Counted from the stretch's first letter, positions 23,660 to 34,724 are shown. The stretch is 60,846 bases of DNA from Reticulitermes lucifugus (GCA_026260175.1 JAKCWW010000525.1:1-60846), one strand, 5' to 3'. The notes: a model not told the origin generated them from the sequence alone. Made by a program: numbers and translations.

Positions 23660-25052
23660 TCAAAAAAGAGAGACCCAACTCCCCTACCGCGTGCAAGTGC
23701 ATTATAATCTGAAATGCAACGATGCTGTGTCCTCGATTTTAATGATATTAAGAACCCAAAATCCTTGTGTGACTCCCGCCTTAACATGCGGTGAATTCTA
23801 ATGCCAGTGCCCCGACCTGACACTCTCACGCATATACCTTGACACAGCAAAACTGGAGGAAACATTCCGCGCGCCCAACGGATGTTATCTTCGTGAGGAT
23901 TCATGTGGCATGTGGAGTCGCTGGTGTATTATCGATACACCATCTAGGAAAGATCTCCAAAAGTCGATACGTGACGGAAAAATATAGAGCCCATAGCAAG
24001 ACAGGAGAGTCAAACACTGAAGGATTTTTTGCTTTCGAATCTCGGCACGATGACCAGCTGTTCTCACTGAAAACTTCGTGGCTTTCTTTAGTCTCTCTAC
24101 GTAAGTGCTTGGAAGGTGCCTCAGAATAGACTACAATCATTTCCTTCCACGCAGTTTCCAATTCATCGTTTCTGTCATTCCTCACTTCCAGGCCTGAATG
24201 GACAGCTGATCACCTCTTCTCACCTTGTCCCATCAAGTCTGAGAGCCTAATGTGTAGAAATACGTGACCTACAGGATGAAATTTGTTGTGTACGCAGTTG
24301 TTACGGTGTTGTCCGAAGCACGACCCAGTCTGTCAGATGACAAGCAATATGATCTTCAAGCTTTGTCTCAACCACACCGCTGTAACTGGCCACAGGCTGG
24401 CGTGCTGTTTATCCTTTTGTTATAGGTCGGATAACATCGACCAGGGCGACAGCCAGATCACCGCCGTATAGCCGTTCCCTTCTTTAGCAAACTTCCCCAG
24501 CTCGTTAGGAGGAGCCGCAATGAGGGTCCATCAGATACACCACGAAACAGCTCGTTCATTTGATAAATTATTACCCACATAATATATAACATGAATTCCT
24601 CTTGGCTCAACTATACACTTCAATAACAAAGATTATCCTACATGTGGTTTCAAAAGGCCCACAATTCAGCATTTCATGTTATGAATGAATACTGCAGTTA
24701 TCCGTACAGTCACATTTGCAGTAAGACCAAACAACTTGAAGCTCTTTATACATTTTTCACTTCATTCGATGTTACAGCTAGTACGATTCTCTGCACATGG
24801 ATTCTCGGTGCAGATACGATTTAATTTTGTTCCAAAACCAATTAATTACCAACTCCATGTTCATTACATTAATTGTGTTTTTGCGAATTTATAACTTTTT
24901 GAAAATATAAGAAACATTATTTTCTCCTACTTCCAACTACAAGCAATCTGTGAAGCTCTAAAGAACACTTCCATGTATAAATAAATGTATCGTGGTACAG
25001 GCGTTACAAATCGCTACCCAGTTCACACAAGTATTTAGATTTATTGAAGAAC
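23660..25052. other. unassigned
   Basis: No gene or known repeat. Overlapping ORFs on both strands at 23839-24185 are not recognisable. Confidence 0.4.
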
Positions 25053-25262
25053 ATTGTCTGAGGGTGTGCGAGAACAGGGTGCCGTGGAAGATATTTGGGT
25101 CTAAGAGGGAGGCAGGAACAAAAAACTGGAGAAAACCGCATAATGTGGAACTGCATGATTTGTAACCATCGTCAATGTTATTATGTTCATTATATAAAGG
25201 AGGATGAGATGGGCGGGTACATGGCACAAGAGAGGAGAAATGCTTGTAGGTTTGGTGGGGAA
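25053..25262 (+). mobile_element. RPRRRW-type LINE, FGxKR to GRPRRR region
   Basis: GGGTGTGCGAGAACAGGGTG at 25061, GAAGATATTTGGGTCTAAGA at 25087 (coding the RIFGxKR motif region), GAGATGGGCGGGTACATGGC at 25207 (WAGHVA region), then GGTTTGGTGGGGA. It breaks off at about 25262, where minus-strand LINE sequence begins. Confidence 0.7.
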
Positions 25263-25405
25263 ATCTGAGCCAGATTAATCCAGTCCACACTCTCATATTC
25301 TGCTGATTCATCCCCATCCTGAGTCAAAAGAATCCAGCCCACACTCTCTACACTGACTATTCACGGTCCATTTTAATATTCTCCTTCAATTTATGCCAAA
25401 GTAAT
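25263..25405 (-). mobile_element. RPRRRW-type LINE, inverted and partly duplicated piece
   Basis: The antisense word GCCAGATTAATCCAGTCCAC (25269) recurs as AAGAATCCAGCCCACACTCT (25328) about 60 bases on, followed by CCATTTTAATATTCTCCTTC (25368). The piece joins the plus-strand LINE piece tail-to-tail. It is either two insertions or a local inversion with duplication. Confidence 0.7.
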
Positions 25406-25445
25406 CCAGGTGGCTCTTCAAGCTTCGCGGCTAAAATTTTCCAAG

Positions 25446-25742
25446 ATGAAGGTGGAGTTGTCGCTGTGCATGCCATGAAGGGACTTGGAGAATGGAGGTA
25501 TAGTTCTACTCATGCTTAATCTGAGCTCTAGACGGAGGTGAGTGGTCAGCTTCACGTCTCGGCCGCTTTATTCCAAGTGAAAAATCCCTTGTACACATTG
25601 AACATGAAATTGGGTGTGCCCAGAGTCGATCTGGCGCTTTGGAGACGAAAATATTATTTCGTCCCTGCCGGGAATCGAACCATAATTCCTCTGACTTCGT
25701 CCCCGCGTAGGCTAGTCCATCCCGACTGAGCTGTCTCGGCTC
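25446..25742 (-). mobile_element. SINE-B, near full length
   Basis: Antisense order on plus: GCATGCCATGAAGGGACTTG, GGAGGTATAGTTCTACTC, GGAGGTGAGTGGTCAGCTTC, CTCGGCCGCTTTATTCC. Then TGCCGGGAATCGAACC (B box, reversed) and a tRNA-like head ending GACTGAGCTGTCTCGGC at 25740. Confidence 0.83.
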
Positions 25743-26538
25743 ATGAAATATTTATAATTGTTATGAATATCCGTCATTAATTGACAAAGAAACGGGAACT
25801 GACGATAAGGATTCAATCATATCCTTGGACTATGCCATCTCGTGTCGATCAGAATTACTCCGAAACTTCATTATATCTGCTTACGTATCCCAAAACCAAG
25901 GGACAGAAACCACGGTGCTAAGTAGGAAATACCTTACAGGTTTTGGAACCATTTTGTTTTCACTTTCATGTACGCACCTGTACACACGTCACATTACACT
26001 CAGTCGGTATGTGTAACAACCATTAGCTGTCAGTTCATTGTCCCGCACACGCTGCTGCTGTGTTTAAAGGCTTATGTGAATTCTTTCTTTCATTTCATTG
26101 TGTATTGCAATTCCGAGCGGAATAGAAGCATTCCCCTCCTCTTGGTGCGACAAATGATTGCGCTCAAGGAAAGTAATAAAGTACGATGCCAAAGTGCGTC
26201 AGATATAAATTGTTCTCCCGAAGCTCAGTGGGGACCTAGGATCTATCAGATGGACGGTGACGCCTGACTGCAGCAGAAAGAGAGAGAACTTGTGGCAGCT
26301 TCCGTCGTCGAACTGGAGGACCCTTAACTCATTACAGGCAACAGGCCTCTGTTCGTGCAGGATCACGCATCGAATGATTTGACTCTCGAGCGACGGAACT
26401 CATCTCCATTCCCGAACATCACTGGATTGATGTACTGGTTTTGAAAATTTACCTTCTTAAATTACATCCGCAACTAGTGGTTCACTAGTGAGAATTAATC
26501 ACCATATTGTCTGAGATGTCTGGCTTTCAGAGCCATGC
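25743..26538. other. unassigned
   Basis: Nothing recognised. The 99-codon ORF at 25968-26267 has no motif. Confidence 0.4.
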
Positions 26539-26747
26539 GTGGTTAGAATCAGGTGTTTCTGGGCTGCTGCGCGGCGTCACGTGATTAAAATTCACCTACC
26601 TTTTGTCACGTCGGTCTCATCATCTGGCTTAATGAAAAATGCATTCGTCTTGAAACCAGATGATGGGACCCAGAAGACGTCCCGAAACGTCGGTAAATTT
26701 TAACCACATGGCGCCGCACAACCCACAAGCGCCTGATTCTAATCACC
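26539..26747. repeat. near-palindromic element with hammerhead-like core
   Basis: The left arm, 26539-26596, is the imperfect reverse complement of the right arm, 26692-26747. Between them on plus: CAGATGA 26657-26663, an extra T, GGGAC 26665-26669 pairing with GTCCC 26679-26683, GAAA 26684-26687, C, then GTC 26689-26691. The left half holds a partial mirror copy (TCATCATCTGG, about 26618). The core U is changed to A, so catalysis is doubtful. Confidence 0.7.
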
Positions 26748-26837
26748 ACCATTCCTGTTAACTTTAGTATGGAAAAACTCTGAGGCCAGTACAATGAAAC
26801 CGGAGACGTGCGGGAGTGATTAGAAAAACACTACAAC

Positions 26838-26945
26838 TTTTTAGAAGGAAAACCCTGAAGGAAAGAGACCACACTGGAGGGAAGGATGATATTAAAACTG
26901 GTATGAAATGTATGTGGGGATGTGGACTGACTCACCTGAATCTGT
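26838..26945 (+). mobile_element. RPRRRW-type LINE, short 3' fragment
   Basis: AAAACCCTGAAGGAAAGAGA (RPEGKR-coding region), then GGGAAGGATGATATTAAAAC at 26880 and GGATGTGGACTGACTCACCT at 26919. Confidence 0.65.
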
Positions 26946-27699
26946 ATTAATATGGTTCTTAAAGCAATATGAGGATGTCACCTACATTCTACTGGTTTAG
27001 CGTAATGTCCAGCACAAAACTTTTAAACGTACACATTTTCATAACAGCAGCCACCTCTACACCACAGTAATGAATTGAACTTTAGAGACCAGCTACTCAT
27101 ACGTATGCACTACACAGCTATGTAAGACTTCTGCTACATGCCACAATGTGAAATGCTGCCACAGAGTTCACAAGAAGCATAATATTCTTGGCTTCATTTT
27201 ACTGAACACCTAACAAACTGACACACTGCACCAAACGTGTAAAGCGAATTTTTTTTGATTTCATTGGATCGGCTATTCTGTTTTTAAATAATGAGAACTT
27301 TGCTCTTCTCAAAAGTGCTCCACTCGATGTGTTCTGATTTCTCGAGTACTTTCTGTCTTTAATGTATCTAGAATTGCACAACCTGCAACACGGCGCCTTT
27401 AGATGTACCGTGATAGCTACGCGATATGAAAGTCATACATTCAATTTTTTCAATCTCTAGCCAAATTCTGTAACATCTGTATCCATACGAAATTCAGTTT
27501 CACGTGTCACCCAGACGTATTCAAGACTTCCGCCCCCTCTCACCAGGGCGCCTTATCATCTCCTAAAGGCAGATGTTATTTCTCAAGCAAGCCTAAAATT
27601 CTTCCCCATCGTGCATAGATCTAAGGCAACATTCACTTTAACCCGACTACAGAACGCACACTTTGAAGAAACATATTAACTCCGATCCGTGGAGATATA
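26946..27699. other. unassigned
   Basis: Nothing recognised. Confidence 0.4.
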
Positions 27700-27957
27700 A
27701 CAAATTTGTTAAAAAAAAGGTAAAGGTAAATTTTTCCCTAGAACAGGCCACAACGCCCAGAGGAGGAGTAGAGGTATAGCTCTACTCTTTCTTTAACCCT
27801 GGCACTAGATGGGGGTGGGTGGTCAACTCCACGCCCCGGCCGCTTTACCCTCGGGAAAGAGACCCGGTACCCATTGTACAGGAGGCTGGGTTGGCCCCAG
27901 GGCCGGTCTGGACGGGTGCGAAAAATCTCGCCCCCACTGGGATTACAAATTTGTTAA
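27700..27957 (-). mobile_element. SINE-B, 5'-truncated, with 13-bp target duplication
   Basis: The perfect direct repeat ACAAATTTGTTAA at 27700-27712 and 27945-27957 brackets the element. Inside, on plus: a tail reading AAAGGTAAAGGTAAA, GGAGTAGAGGTATAGCTC, GGTGGGTGGTCAACTCCACG, CCCCGGCCGCTTTACCC and GAAAAATCTCGCCCCCACTG. The tRNA head is missing, as expected of a retroposed 5'-truncated copy. The tail is built of (CTTTAC)-like units rather than poly(A). Confidence 0.9.
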
Positions 27958-29589
27958 GCCTGATCTTTGTCCGCAGCTGGAAGCGATGTTAAGTTGCAAT
28001 TTTGAAAATAACGCCAAAGAATGGCATTAGAGTGACGGCGAGTAAAATTTTATTTGGCGGGAGGGCGTAATATAATATGCTGAAGTGACTATACAGAGAG
28101 GAAACTCTGCTGTTATACAGATGTTAATTGCCCTTCCTTTATCTCAGTGACTGAACGTTCTTAACAAATGTGCACAGATATGAACAGTTATTAATTTGGA
28201 CAAAGTAACCTGCTCTAGCTACCGACCGAAACTGAACTGCACCAATGTTGACTTTCTCTCACACAGATACGAGCAAGAGGGTTTGAAACTTAAAGGTATT
28301 TGACCACACGTGCTCATAGCGGCGCGCCGAACAGAATGTCCTTACGGACAGGTGGCTGTTTTATCTACATTAATATAATATAATAAAATCCCACCGAGTT
28401 CTGAATGTCTGACCTTCATTTTTGTCACATTTTTTTCCTTTCATAACTTAGGCCTAATCATAAATCATCGGCGAGGTGTAATGCACATTAGGCAACGCGT
28501 CATTAAAATCAGACAACGCTGAGCGTCTGTTTCACAATAGACATTCCTGTGTCGTTCCGGTGTTGTGGTGTTTCTGCGCCTCTAACAACCTAAGGCGTCA
28601 CTACGCTTTATTTATTTTAATTTACAGGCTCGTTATTCGGTGGATCTGCTGGCTGCAACATAAGCACGAGCGCGGCATATTTTGAAAGCCGGTCATGGCA
28701 GGTTCTGTTATAATTAAAACTGCCGCTCGCATCAGAAATACTCAGACTGCCATTGTGTCGTGTGCTGGTCTGTAAACAAGTGCAGCAGGGTGGTTGGGAC
28801 ATTTCACACCATTTATTTCACTTAAAACTTATATAAAACGAATGATTATAAATTTTAAAGCTACTTTATCGTAAAAAGTGCCTTGTAGAAGTATTTAATA
28901 ACCAATATGCTATTCTTCACACCATAAAAATTAAAACCCCCATATCTCTTTTCATTTCTTTCACTGCCTTGTTTAGAGACTATGCAAGTATTACAGTGGT
29001 ACATCGCCATTCATGTCACAAATCAAATGCAGTAAACAACTGCCAGCGTAATGAGAACAGATAACTCGAATACGCAGCAGAGCAAACTTCCGATTCGTCG
29101 TGTTTATGAAATACACCTCAAATGACGAACAATGTACAACACAATGTTGGAATAATGAATCAACCGTTGTCACAAAATCGATACAGTTTGTGCGTATAAG
29201 GGCATTAACAACTCTTACCGCTCCCAATGTGACATTTCACACCGGCTGTGAAATGCCAATTGAAACCTGCAGCTGAATTGCTTTGGAGCGGCGCCAAATT
29301 AGTGGAGATAATCTCAAAAGTGTAAGATACGGAACTACCAGACATTTCTGGGAAACAGGAGGAAGTACCTGAAAGACAAAATAACTGAGCCTTAAGCAGA
29401 CAATAAGGACAAGACATTAAGACAAGCACAGGAATACGAATCAATTGAAGAAACGCTACCAACCCAAGTAACTTGCTTAAGGATAAGAGAAGTGATCTGC
29501 AAGCAGATTCTCACAACACTTTGAGTAGATATGGGAGGAACAGGCAATTTTGTCAGCTATTGAATATACATGATGTTAATAATATTAGG
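27958..29589. other. unassigned
   Basis: No gene or known repeat. ORFs on the minus strand at 28617-28802, 28991-29227 and 29205-29462 have no motifs. Confidence 0.4.
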
Positions 29590-30140
29590 TAGACTTAAAC
29601 ATATACAGCCGAGCAACTGGTGGTTCAGCCTAGCGTATTTGAGAATCAGGCTGCTATTTAGAAACTGAAGATGTATGAACTGTCAGGCAGTGATCATATT
29701 GCGAGGGAAATGATCCGAGCAATAAGGGAATTATTATTATTATTTTAAATCTATATAAGAAGAGCGAGAATTGTCTTAAATTTCAAGGGTTAATCTTATA
29801 AATTACATAGAACGTCGAATTCAGTATTATTCTCCCAAGCTTACATATGTACAAGAAATTTTTGGTACCACAGATGCGGATTTCGACGTAACAGCAGATC
29901 AGTTATTGCTCAGACAAGCCTTGTAGTTCGGAAGTTGGCAAAAATTAGAAAATATGCAAAATACGTAAGATATTTACAGACTTCTAGGCAGCCTATGATT
30001 ATGTCATTAGGAAAATATTATGCGATATTCTCAGGAATACCCCCGAAACTATTACGATTAATTAAAATGTGTTTAAAGGAAAGCTACAGTGAAGTCCGTA
30101 GGCTATAGGTAAACATTTTTGCCTGATACATTTCCTATTC
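29590..30140 (+). pseudogene. RPRRRW-type LINE reverse transcriptase, N-terminal half, decayed
   Basis: Pieces of a non-LTR retrotransposon RT appear in order but in shifting frames. KLKMYELSGSDHIAREMIRA at about 29656 corresponds to the LKxxKxPGxDxIxAELI motif. RCGFRRNSRS at about 29876 corresponds to the QCGFRRNRST motif. AAYDYVIRKILCDIL at about 29983 corresponds to KAYDSVRR, the block with the first catalytic Asp. After a one-base shift, GIPPKLLRLIKMCLKESYSE follows at about 30033. Stops and shifts leave no usable frame. The RT continues after an inserted SINE-B at 30422. The endonuclease domain expected upstream was not found, so this copy is 5'-truncated or too diverged. Confidence 0.82.
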
Positions 30141-30421
30141 GGCCGGGACAGCATAGTCGATACAGCGACTTGCTACGGGCTGGATGGTTCGGGGATCGAA
30201 TCCCGGTGGGGCCGAGATTTTCCGTGCCGTCCAGATCGGCCCCCCGGCCCACCCAGCCTCCTATAAAATGAGTATCGGGGCTTTCCTGGGAGTAAAGCAG
30301 CCGGAGCGTGGTGCTGACCATCCACCTCCTTCTAGCGCCAGATTTCGAATGTGTTGGAGCTGTACCTCCGCATCCATTGTGTGCCTGCATAAGCATGTCA
30401 TGGGGTGACCTTTATCTTTAA
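30141..30421 (+). mobile_element. SINE-B, full length, inserted in the LINE RT
   Basis: It starts GGCCGGGACAGCATAGTCGA (30141), with B box GGATCGAATCCC at 30193 and then GGCCGAGATTTTCCGTGCCG. The body is collinear in reverse with the antisense copies, ending GGGGTGACCTTTATCTTTA at about 30420. It separates RT text coding ..FPI from RNGLKQGD-like text. The flanks (about 30128-30140 and 30419-30431) are an imperfect target duplication, so the SINE is younger than the LINE and itself not very recent. Confidence 0.88.
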
Positions 30422-30790
30422 ATTTCATGCCCAGAAAATTTGGGTAAAGGAGAGGGTTTAGCGCCAGTGCTCTTCAGCTTTTTTAGAATGGTCCATTGAA
30501 CGAAACACATCAGCTTATGGTCTATGCCGGTGATAAATTACTGGACGACACCATAAATGCTACAAAGAAGAAGAGAAGTTTTATTGGCCGTTAGTAAGAT
30601 TTTGGACTAAGAGTAAATGTGGGGAGAAATAAGTATATGTTCATAAGCTACTTACAGAGTTTGAAACTTTGGAATTAGGCATGTAAAGGCTGACAACGGA
30701 TAGGTCATACATCTACTTGCAATGTTTGTATCAACAAATCTGAAGTTAGTTTCTACAAATTCAACGTAGACGACATAAGTTCTTACGTAA
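30422..30790 (+). pseudogene. RPRRRW-type LINE reverse transcriptase, C-terminal half, decayed
   Basis: It resumes the RT interrupted by the SINE-B. GGTTTAGCGCCAGTGCTC (30456) is a worn LSPLLF motif. THQLMVYAGDKLLDDTINAT at about 30508 carries the catalytic YADD box changed to YAGD. LRVNVGRNKYMF at about 30610 corresponds to the LEVNxxKTKYM motif. GHTSTCNVCINKSEVSFYKF near 30700 is a further eroded match to the KFKYLG..N region. The YADD change and the stops show that it is dead. Confidence 0.8.
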
Positions 30791-31492
30791 TAAATAATTA
30801 ATTATTCTCAAATAAAAATATTAATAAATAGAATATTTTAAATAAAACCTTCACAGCACAAGATTTGTAGGACTGAGAGGCTGCAGAGTAGTAACACATA
30901 CTTCATGAGTTATACCTGGAGCTTCTTGTTATTTTTGTGGCCTCTGTTTTACAAACAAGTGCAACTAGCCGAAAGTTGCAGACCCCTGCTGGCCAAATTG
31001 CCTGCGAAGTTAGCCACCGAACTGTCTGTGTGTCTACCTGTCTGCGTGGTCTGATTAGATCTGCAACTAACCACGTAGCAGCTGTTTGGCAAACAAGGAG
31101 GAGAACAAGGAAGGGACGGATGCCGTCTTGCTAGTAGCGTCGTCGTGGAACCGCTGATGGGAAATGTCAACAGGACCAATCCCAACTCCACCAGCAACTG
31201 CCTTACCCTCTACGGCAGCGGCTCGCTAACTTCATGAACCAACACTACAATTTAAAGGCCACTAAGCAAGTTAGTGGGATATAGACATGAATGGAATATC
31301 GAGAATATAAACATCTACTGACACGTTTCTCTATCCCTAGAATCAATGCCGGCTCGAGCTGTATTCTTCGGACACAGGACCATACCAACAACGTTCATGT
31401 ACATTCCACGGACGTCATTGGTGTTCAAGTGGGCCTACTGCATACGTCACTGGATAATGCGTCATATATTACAAGTCAGAACGGAGTGACGT
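30791..31492. other. unassigned
   Basis: Locally GC-richer at 30940-31210, where both strands have ORFs of 65-82 codons without recognisable motifs. No known repeat. Confidence 0.35.
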
Positions 31493-31575
31493 AGAGTATA
31501 TTGAGAGCCAAGAGAGGAGAAGGAAGATGCAACGGGGAAATTACATAATGAGGAGCTTCGTCAACTATATTGAAA
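31493..31575 (+). mobile_element. RPRRRW-type LINE, KLHNEEL fragment
   Basis: In frame from 31507 it reads EPREEKEDATGKLHNEELRQ, matching the PKRxEVTGEWRKLHNEEL stretch of the family's RT C-terminal region. It is followed by AT-rich DNA belonging to the next repeat. Confidence 0.65.
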
Positions 31576-31709
31576 TAATCTATCAATCACAACTACATTT
31601 TATTGTTTTCAGAATTAAGTATACGTTACGACAATTAATATTATTAATTAATAATTAATACATTAACCAACTTATGCACTTAATAAAATACGTTCAAAAT
31701 TAAATAGAA

Positions 31710-31753
31710 AACTCCTACATGTTTCGGCACCGAGGTGCCATCATGAGGGAGTT
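31710..31753 (-). ncRNA. decayed hammerhead-like motif
   Basis: On the minus strand: stem I AACTCC (31753-31748) with GGAGTT (31715-31710). The box is CTCATGA (31747-31741), so the core G is changed to C. It is followed by an extra T, stem II GGCAC with GTGCC closing a 4-base loop, GAAACATGT, and triplet GTA. Stems are perfect but the core change should abolish cleavage. Confidence 0.5.
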
Positions 31754-31804
31754 ATCCGAACAAAGGAATACAAGGCCAGCACGCTTATGTAGGTATTGAA
31801 GGTT

Positions 31805-32070
31805 TTGTGTTCGAGTGAAAGCCAAGATGGGTTATGGAGAAGTGGAGGTACAGATTCTCTTATTTTAAACCTCGATACTAGATGGAGGTAAATTGTCGGC
31901 TTCACGCTGCGGCCGCTGTTATCCAGTGGAAATATGCCCCAGTACCCATTGAATAGGGGTCTGGGTGGGCCCCATATTTTAGACTCTTGGAAAAAGAGAA
32001 AAATCTCTTGCCTGTACCCGGAATCGAACCACGATTCTTCTTTTATCCAGCTACGCTACCCAGCCTCCTC
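31805..32070 (-). mobile_element. SINE-B copy
   Basis: Antisense order on plus: GGAGAAGTGGAGGTACAG, ACTAGATGGAGGTAAATTG, GCGGCCGCTGTTATCC, GGGTCTGGGTGGGCCCC. Then GAGAAAAATCTCTTGCCTGT and CGGAATCGAACC (reversed B box), with a shortened head ending near CTACCCAGCC. Confidence 0.8.
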
Positions 32071-33499
32071 TCTTCATCACTATCACATTAGAGTTCTCCA
32101 TCCCCCAAGCTTTCTCTTCCACCTTCATGTTACGTAAAGCCTCTCCTGGAGTCTGTAGCATTGACCAGTATCGTTGCTGGTTCCAGCTGCTCAAGCAGTT
32201 GACCAGTACTTAACAGCCATGACAGTTCGTCACTACCAGCCGTTCAGATGGCTTCCAAGTGTGTGACCCGAATTACCACTAATGACATCAGCCCTTCGTT
32301 GTGCCTCTTTCAGGCGTAACATATGATTAGGCTTTATTATGTGAAGCAAAGGTTGAAGATATATCTTTAGTGAAACACTTTAACGTGCTGATACAAGTCT
32401 CTGTTTAGAAATGTTCTGCTGACAGTTACTAGTGGACACTGGGTTTACATGTTAGCTAACGGTTCATAATTATCACGACGATGAAGAAAGTATATGAATT
32501 ATCTACCAAGTGCTGGAATGGTTAGATTAAAATATAAGCAATCTTTTGTAAATTAGCAGATTACAATTTTAGTGCACATTTCAAAACAAGAGGTCGATTA
32601 AACTGAATTTGACCATGACAAAGGTTTCCACATTTGAATATTCCGCACTGATTTCAGTATTCAAAACGTGTAACAGCTTCCACTTGTTTCATCAGTACTG
32701 CGGTGTTTTAAATTTAATAGTCTACATAGAGTGTGCGGTTTATAACTGCATCGGGAATTGTGCAGTTTAGTTGGAAAATAATCAACCACAGCTGCACTTT
32801 TAATCTGTACAAAATGTCAAGTATGTGTGGGCGTACAAATCCATCTCTGTGTTCGATTATGCAACCGAACGCTTGTGCTGTAAACATGAGTGCGTTGCGT
32901 TGCTCATGTTTCTATTTCCATTGGAAGTGTGTCCGTCCGAAACTGATAGTCGAACATTTACACGCGAATATGCATCAATCAATCAATCACCATGATGAAC
33001 CGTGTGTGCGATTTACGATTATACAGCAGAACGGTGACGATTGGATTAACTGAATTACTGAAGCAGCCAGGCTTGATAGCATGCTATTAGCCTGCGCGTT
33101 TGATATTGTAATGCTTGTGAAATGAAACTTTATACACAGAGAAAGGGAGCTATTTCAAAGAAGACAGAATTAGAAGCGTTAGTTTAGGTCGGCGTGTTTG
33201 TGCATGCTAAACATTCCGTTTGGTACGTACATAAAAATCACAGCTCAAACAGGAATGGAATATATTTTGTATTGCGTTGCACAGAATTCAGTACTATTTT
33301 CCTCATTTCAGTGTTTCATAGAAGAGAAAAGCCTACATTTTTATAAACTTCTCGGTTGGTATAAACCTCAAAGGACTCCAGGTTGCCAGATACAAAGGAA
33401 GCGATATGATTTAACTCCCTTCTGTCTACAGTCAAACAAGTCAAAAAAATCTTGCTTTGTATAACGAAGGAAAAACGTACGGGGAAACGACTGCAACGA
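32071..33499. other. unassigned
   Basis: No known repeat. ORFs at 32733-33053 (106 codons, several Cys) and 33198-33464 lie in tandem on plus but have no recognisable domain. I do not call them genes. Confidence 0.35.
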
Positions 33500-33829
33500 A
33501 ACCGAGAAGAATGGGGCGCGCAGGGGATGTGGCTACCACCGTAAGGAACACAAATTCATAAAAGGTTTTGGCGGGAAGACCTGAAGAAAGGAGACTGCTG
33601 GGGAAAACCTGTCGGTAGGCGTGCTGGCAGTGCTAAGACTCATCCTAAGATTGTTGAATGGAATGTCTTGGACTGGGATCATCTGGCTCAGAACAGGGAA
33701 AACTAGCAGAATATGTGGCAATAAAAACAAAATTTTGGCTTCATAAAATGCGGGAACTTATCGAATACCTGAGGAACGGTCAGCTACTCAAAGTACCTCT
33801 GCTTCACGGAGTTAATTGGTTGGTTCTTT
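33500..33829 (+). mobile_element. RPRRRW-type LINE, 3' fragment with tail
   Basis: AGAATGGGGCGCGCAGGGGA (33507; WAGHVA region), GGCGGGAAGACCTGAAGAAA (33570; GRPExKR), GTCTTGGACTGGGATCATCT (33665), TTCATAAAATGCGGGAACTT (33740), and tail CTACTCAAAGTACC. A SINE-A then interrupts it. Confidence 0.75.
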
Positions 33830-34081
33830 TTTTATTTCTTTCTTTCTTAGTCTGACGTATTTTACCTACTGAGGGTAGGTGTGGACGGTTATTTTTGCAC
33901 TTGATCAAACTCACTGACACATACACCCTCGGTAGGACTCCCCTGGACAAGCGATCGGCCCGTCGCAGAGGCTTTTACCTGTACAACACACAACATTCAC
34001 AAGAGACAAACATCTATGCCCCCAGCGGGATTCGAACCCAAAATCCAAGCAAGCGAGCGGCCGCAGACTAGTTGGTTCTTT
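33819..34081 (-). mobile_element. SINE-A, 5'-truncated, with 11-bp target duplication
   Basis: The direct repeat GTTGGTTCTTT occurs at 33819-33829 and 34071-34081. Between them on plus: a T-rich stretch (33830-33853, the reversed A-rich tail), then GGTAGGACTCCCCTGGACAA and CACAAGAGACAAACATC. GCGGGATTCGAACCC (reversed B box) and AAGCGAGCGGCCGCAGAC follow. The first about 35 bases of the SINE head are missing. The 3' third (33855-33910) differs from other SINE-A copies. Confidence 0.87.
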
Positions 34082-34226
34082 GAATCTTAAACACGAGTTC
34101 GTTAAAATCAACACGTTTACTTAGTCTTGAGCACAGATGTCAGTACTCTACGTCGTAATGTTGGAAAATCAAGAATGTTTTGCTTTTCGGGATACTAGCC
34201 GTCAGTCACAACTACATTATTTTAGT

Positions 34227-34296
34227 GTGTTGTATGGTTTTAATGCGACATGTTTCGGCTCATATAGAACATATCATCATCAGGCTGATACAACAC
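34227..34296 (-). ncRNA. hammerhead-like motif with long stem I, worn stem II
   Basis: On the minus strand: distal stem I GTGTTGTAT (34296-34288) pairs perfectly with ATACAACAC (34235-34227). Proximal GC/GC flanks the core. The box CTGATGA (34283-34277) is intact, followed by the family's extra T. GAAA comes next, then CATGTC with the canonical triplet GTC (34249-34247). Cleavage would fall between 34247 and 34246. Stem II is disrupted next to the core, with only a distant ATAT/ATAT match. Downstream on plus, TTGAGATCTCAA (34354) recurs near the 58-kb copy, supporting one family. Confidence 0.52.
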
Positions 34297-34724
34297 CAAA
34301 GAAAAATTATTATGTAAATCGCATTATGTTATTTTACTTCTTCCACATATATAGTTGAGATCTCAACTTCACAAGTGTGGTAAGAGTGTGATAGGCCCAG
34401 AACAATTAAATCTAAAAAACTGTGCTATTTCAATAGAGATGTGACAAAAATGGTAAGTTAAAACGTTACGGTATTAAAATACTTAAAATTAGAAAGAGTA
34501 CACTAGTACTTCCTGATGAAAGTATGGGTATTATATTTGTATTATTCGGCCTTGGGGGGCCGTTTTATGTTTTACAGTCCCTGATATATACTCTTGATTA
34601 AAGGACGTACTTCCTGTGTAACTCTAGTGTCAGGAGGCCTCTACAGTAACAAAGGGTTTGCAATATTTGTTTACATCTACTCGTACAATTTTACGAAGAA
34701 TAGATGACAAACAACAAATTTTTT
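34297..34724. other. unassigned, probably more of the hammerhead-bearing repeat
   Basis: The palindrome TTGAGATCTCAA is shared with 58167-58185. No ORF or domain seen. Confidence 0.35.

Noticed and set aside
23596-23904. ORF with a methionine run
   Set aside because: The run is the (ATC)n microsatellite read in reverse; no domain elsewhere.
25538-25729. ORF with VPAGNRTIIPL as a protein
   Set aside because: Antisense reading of SINE-B.
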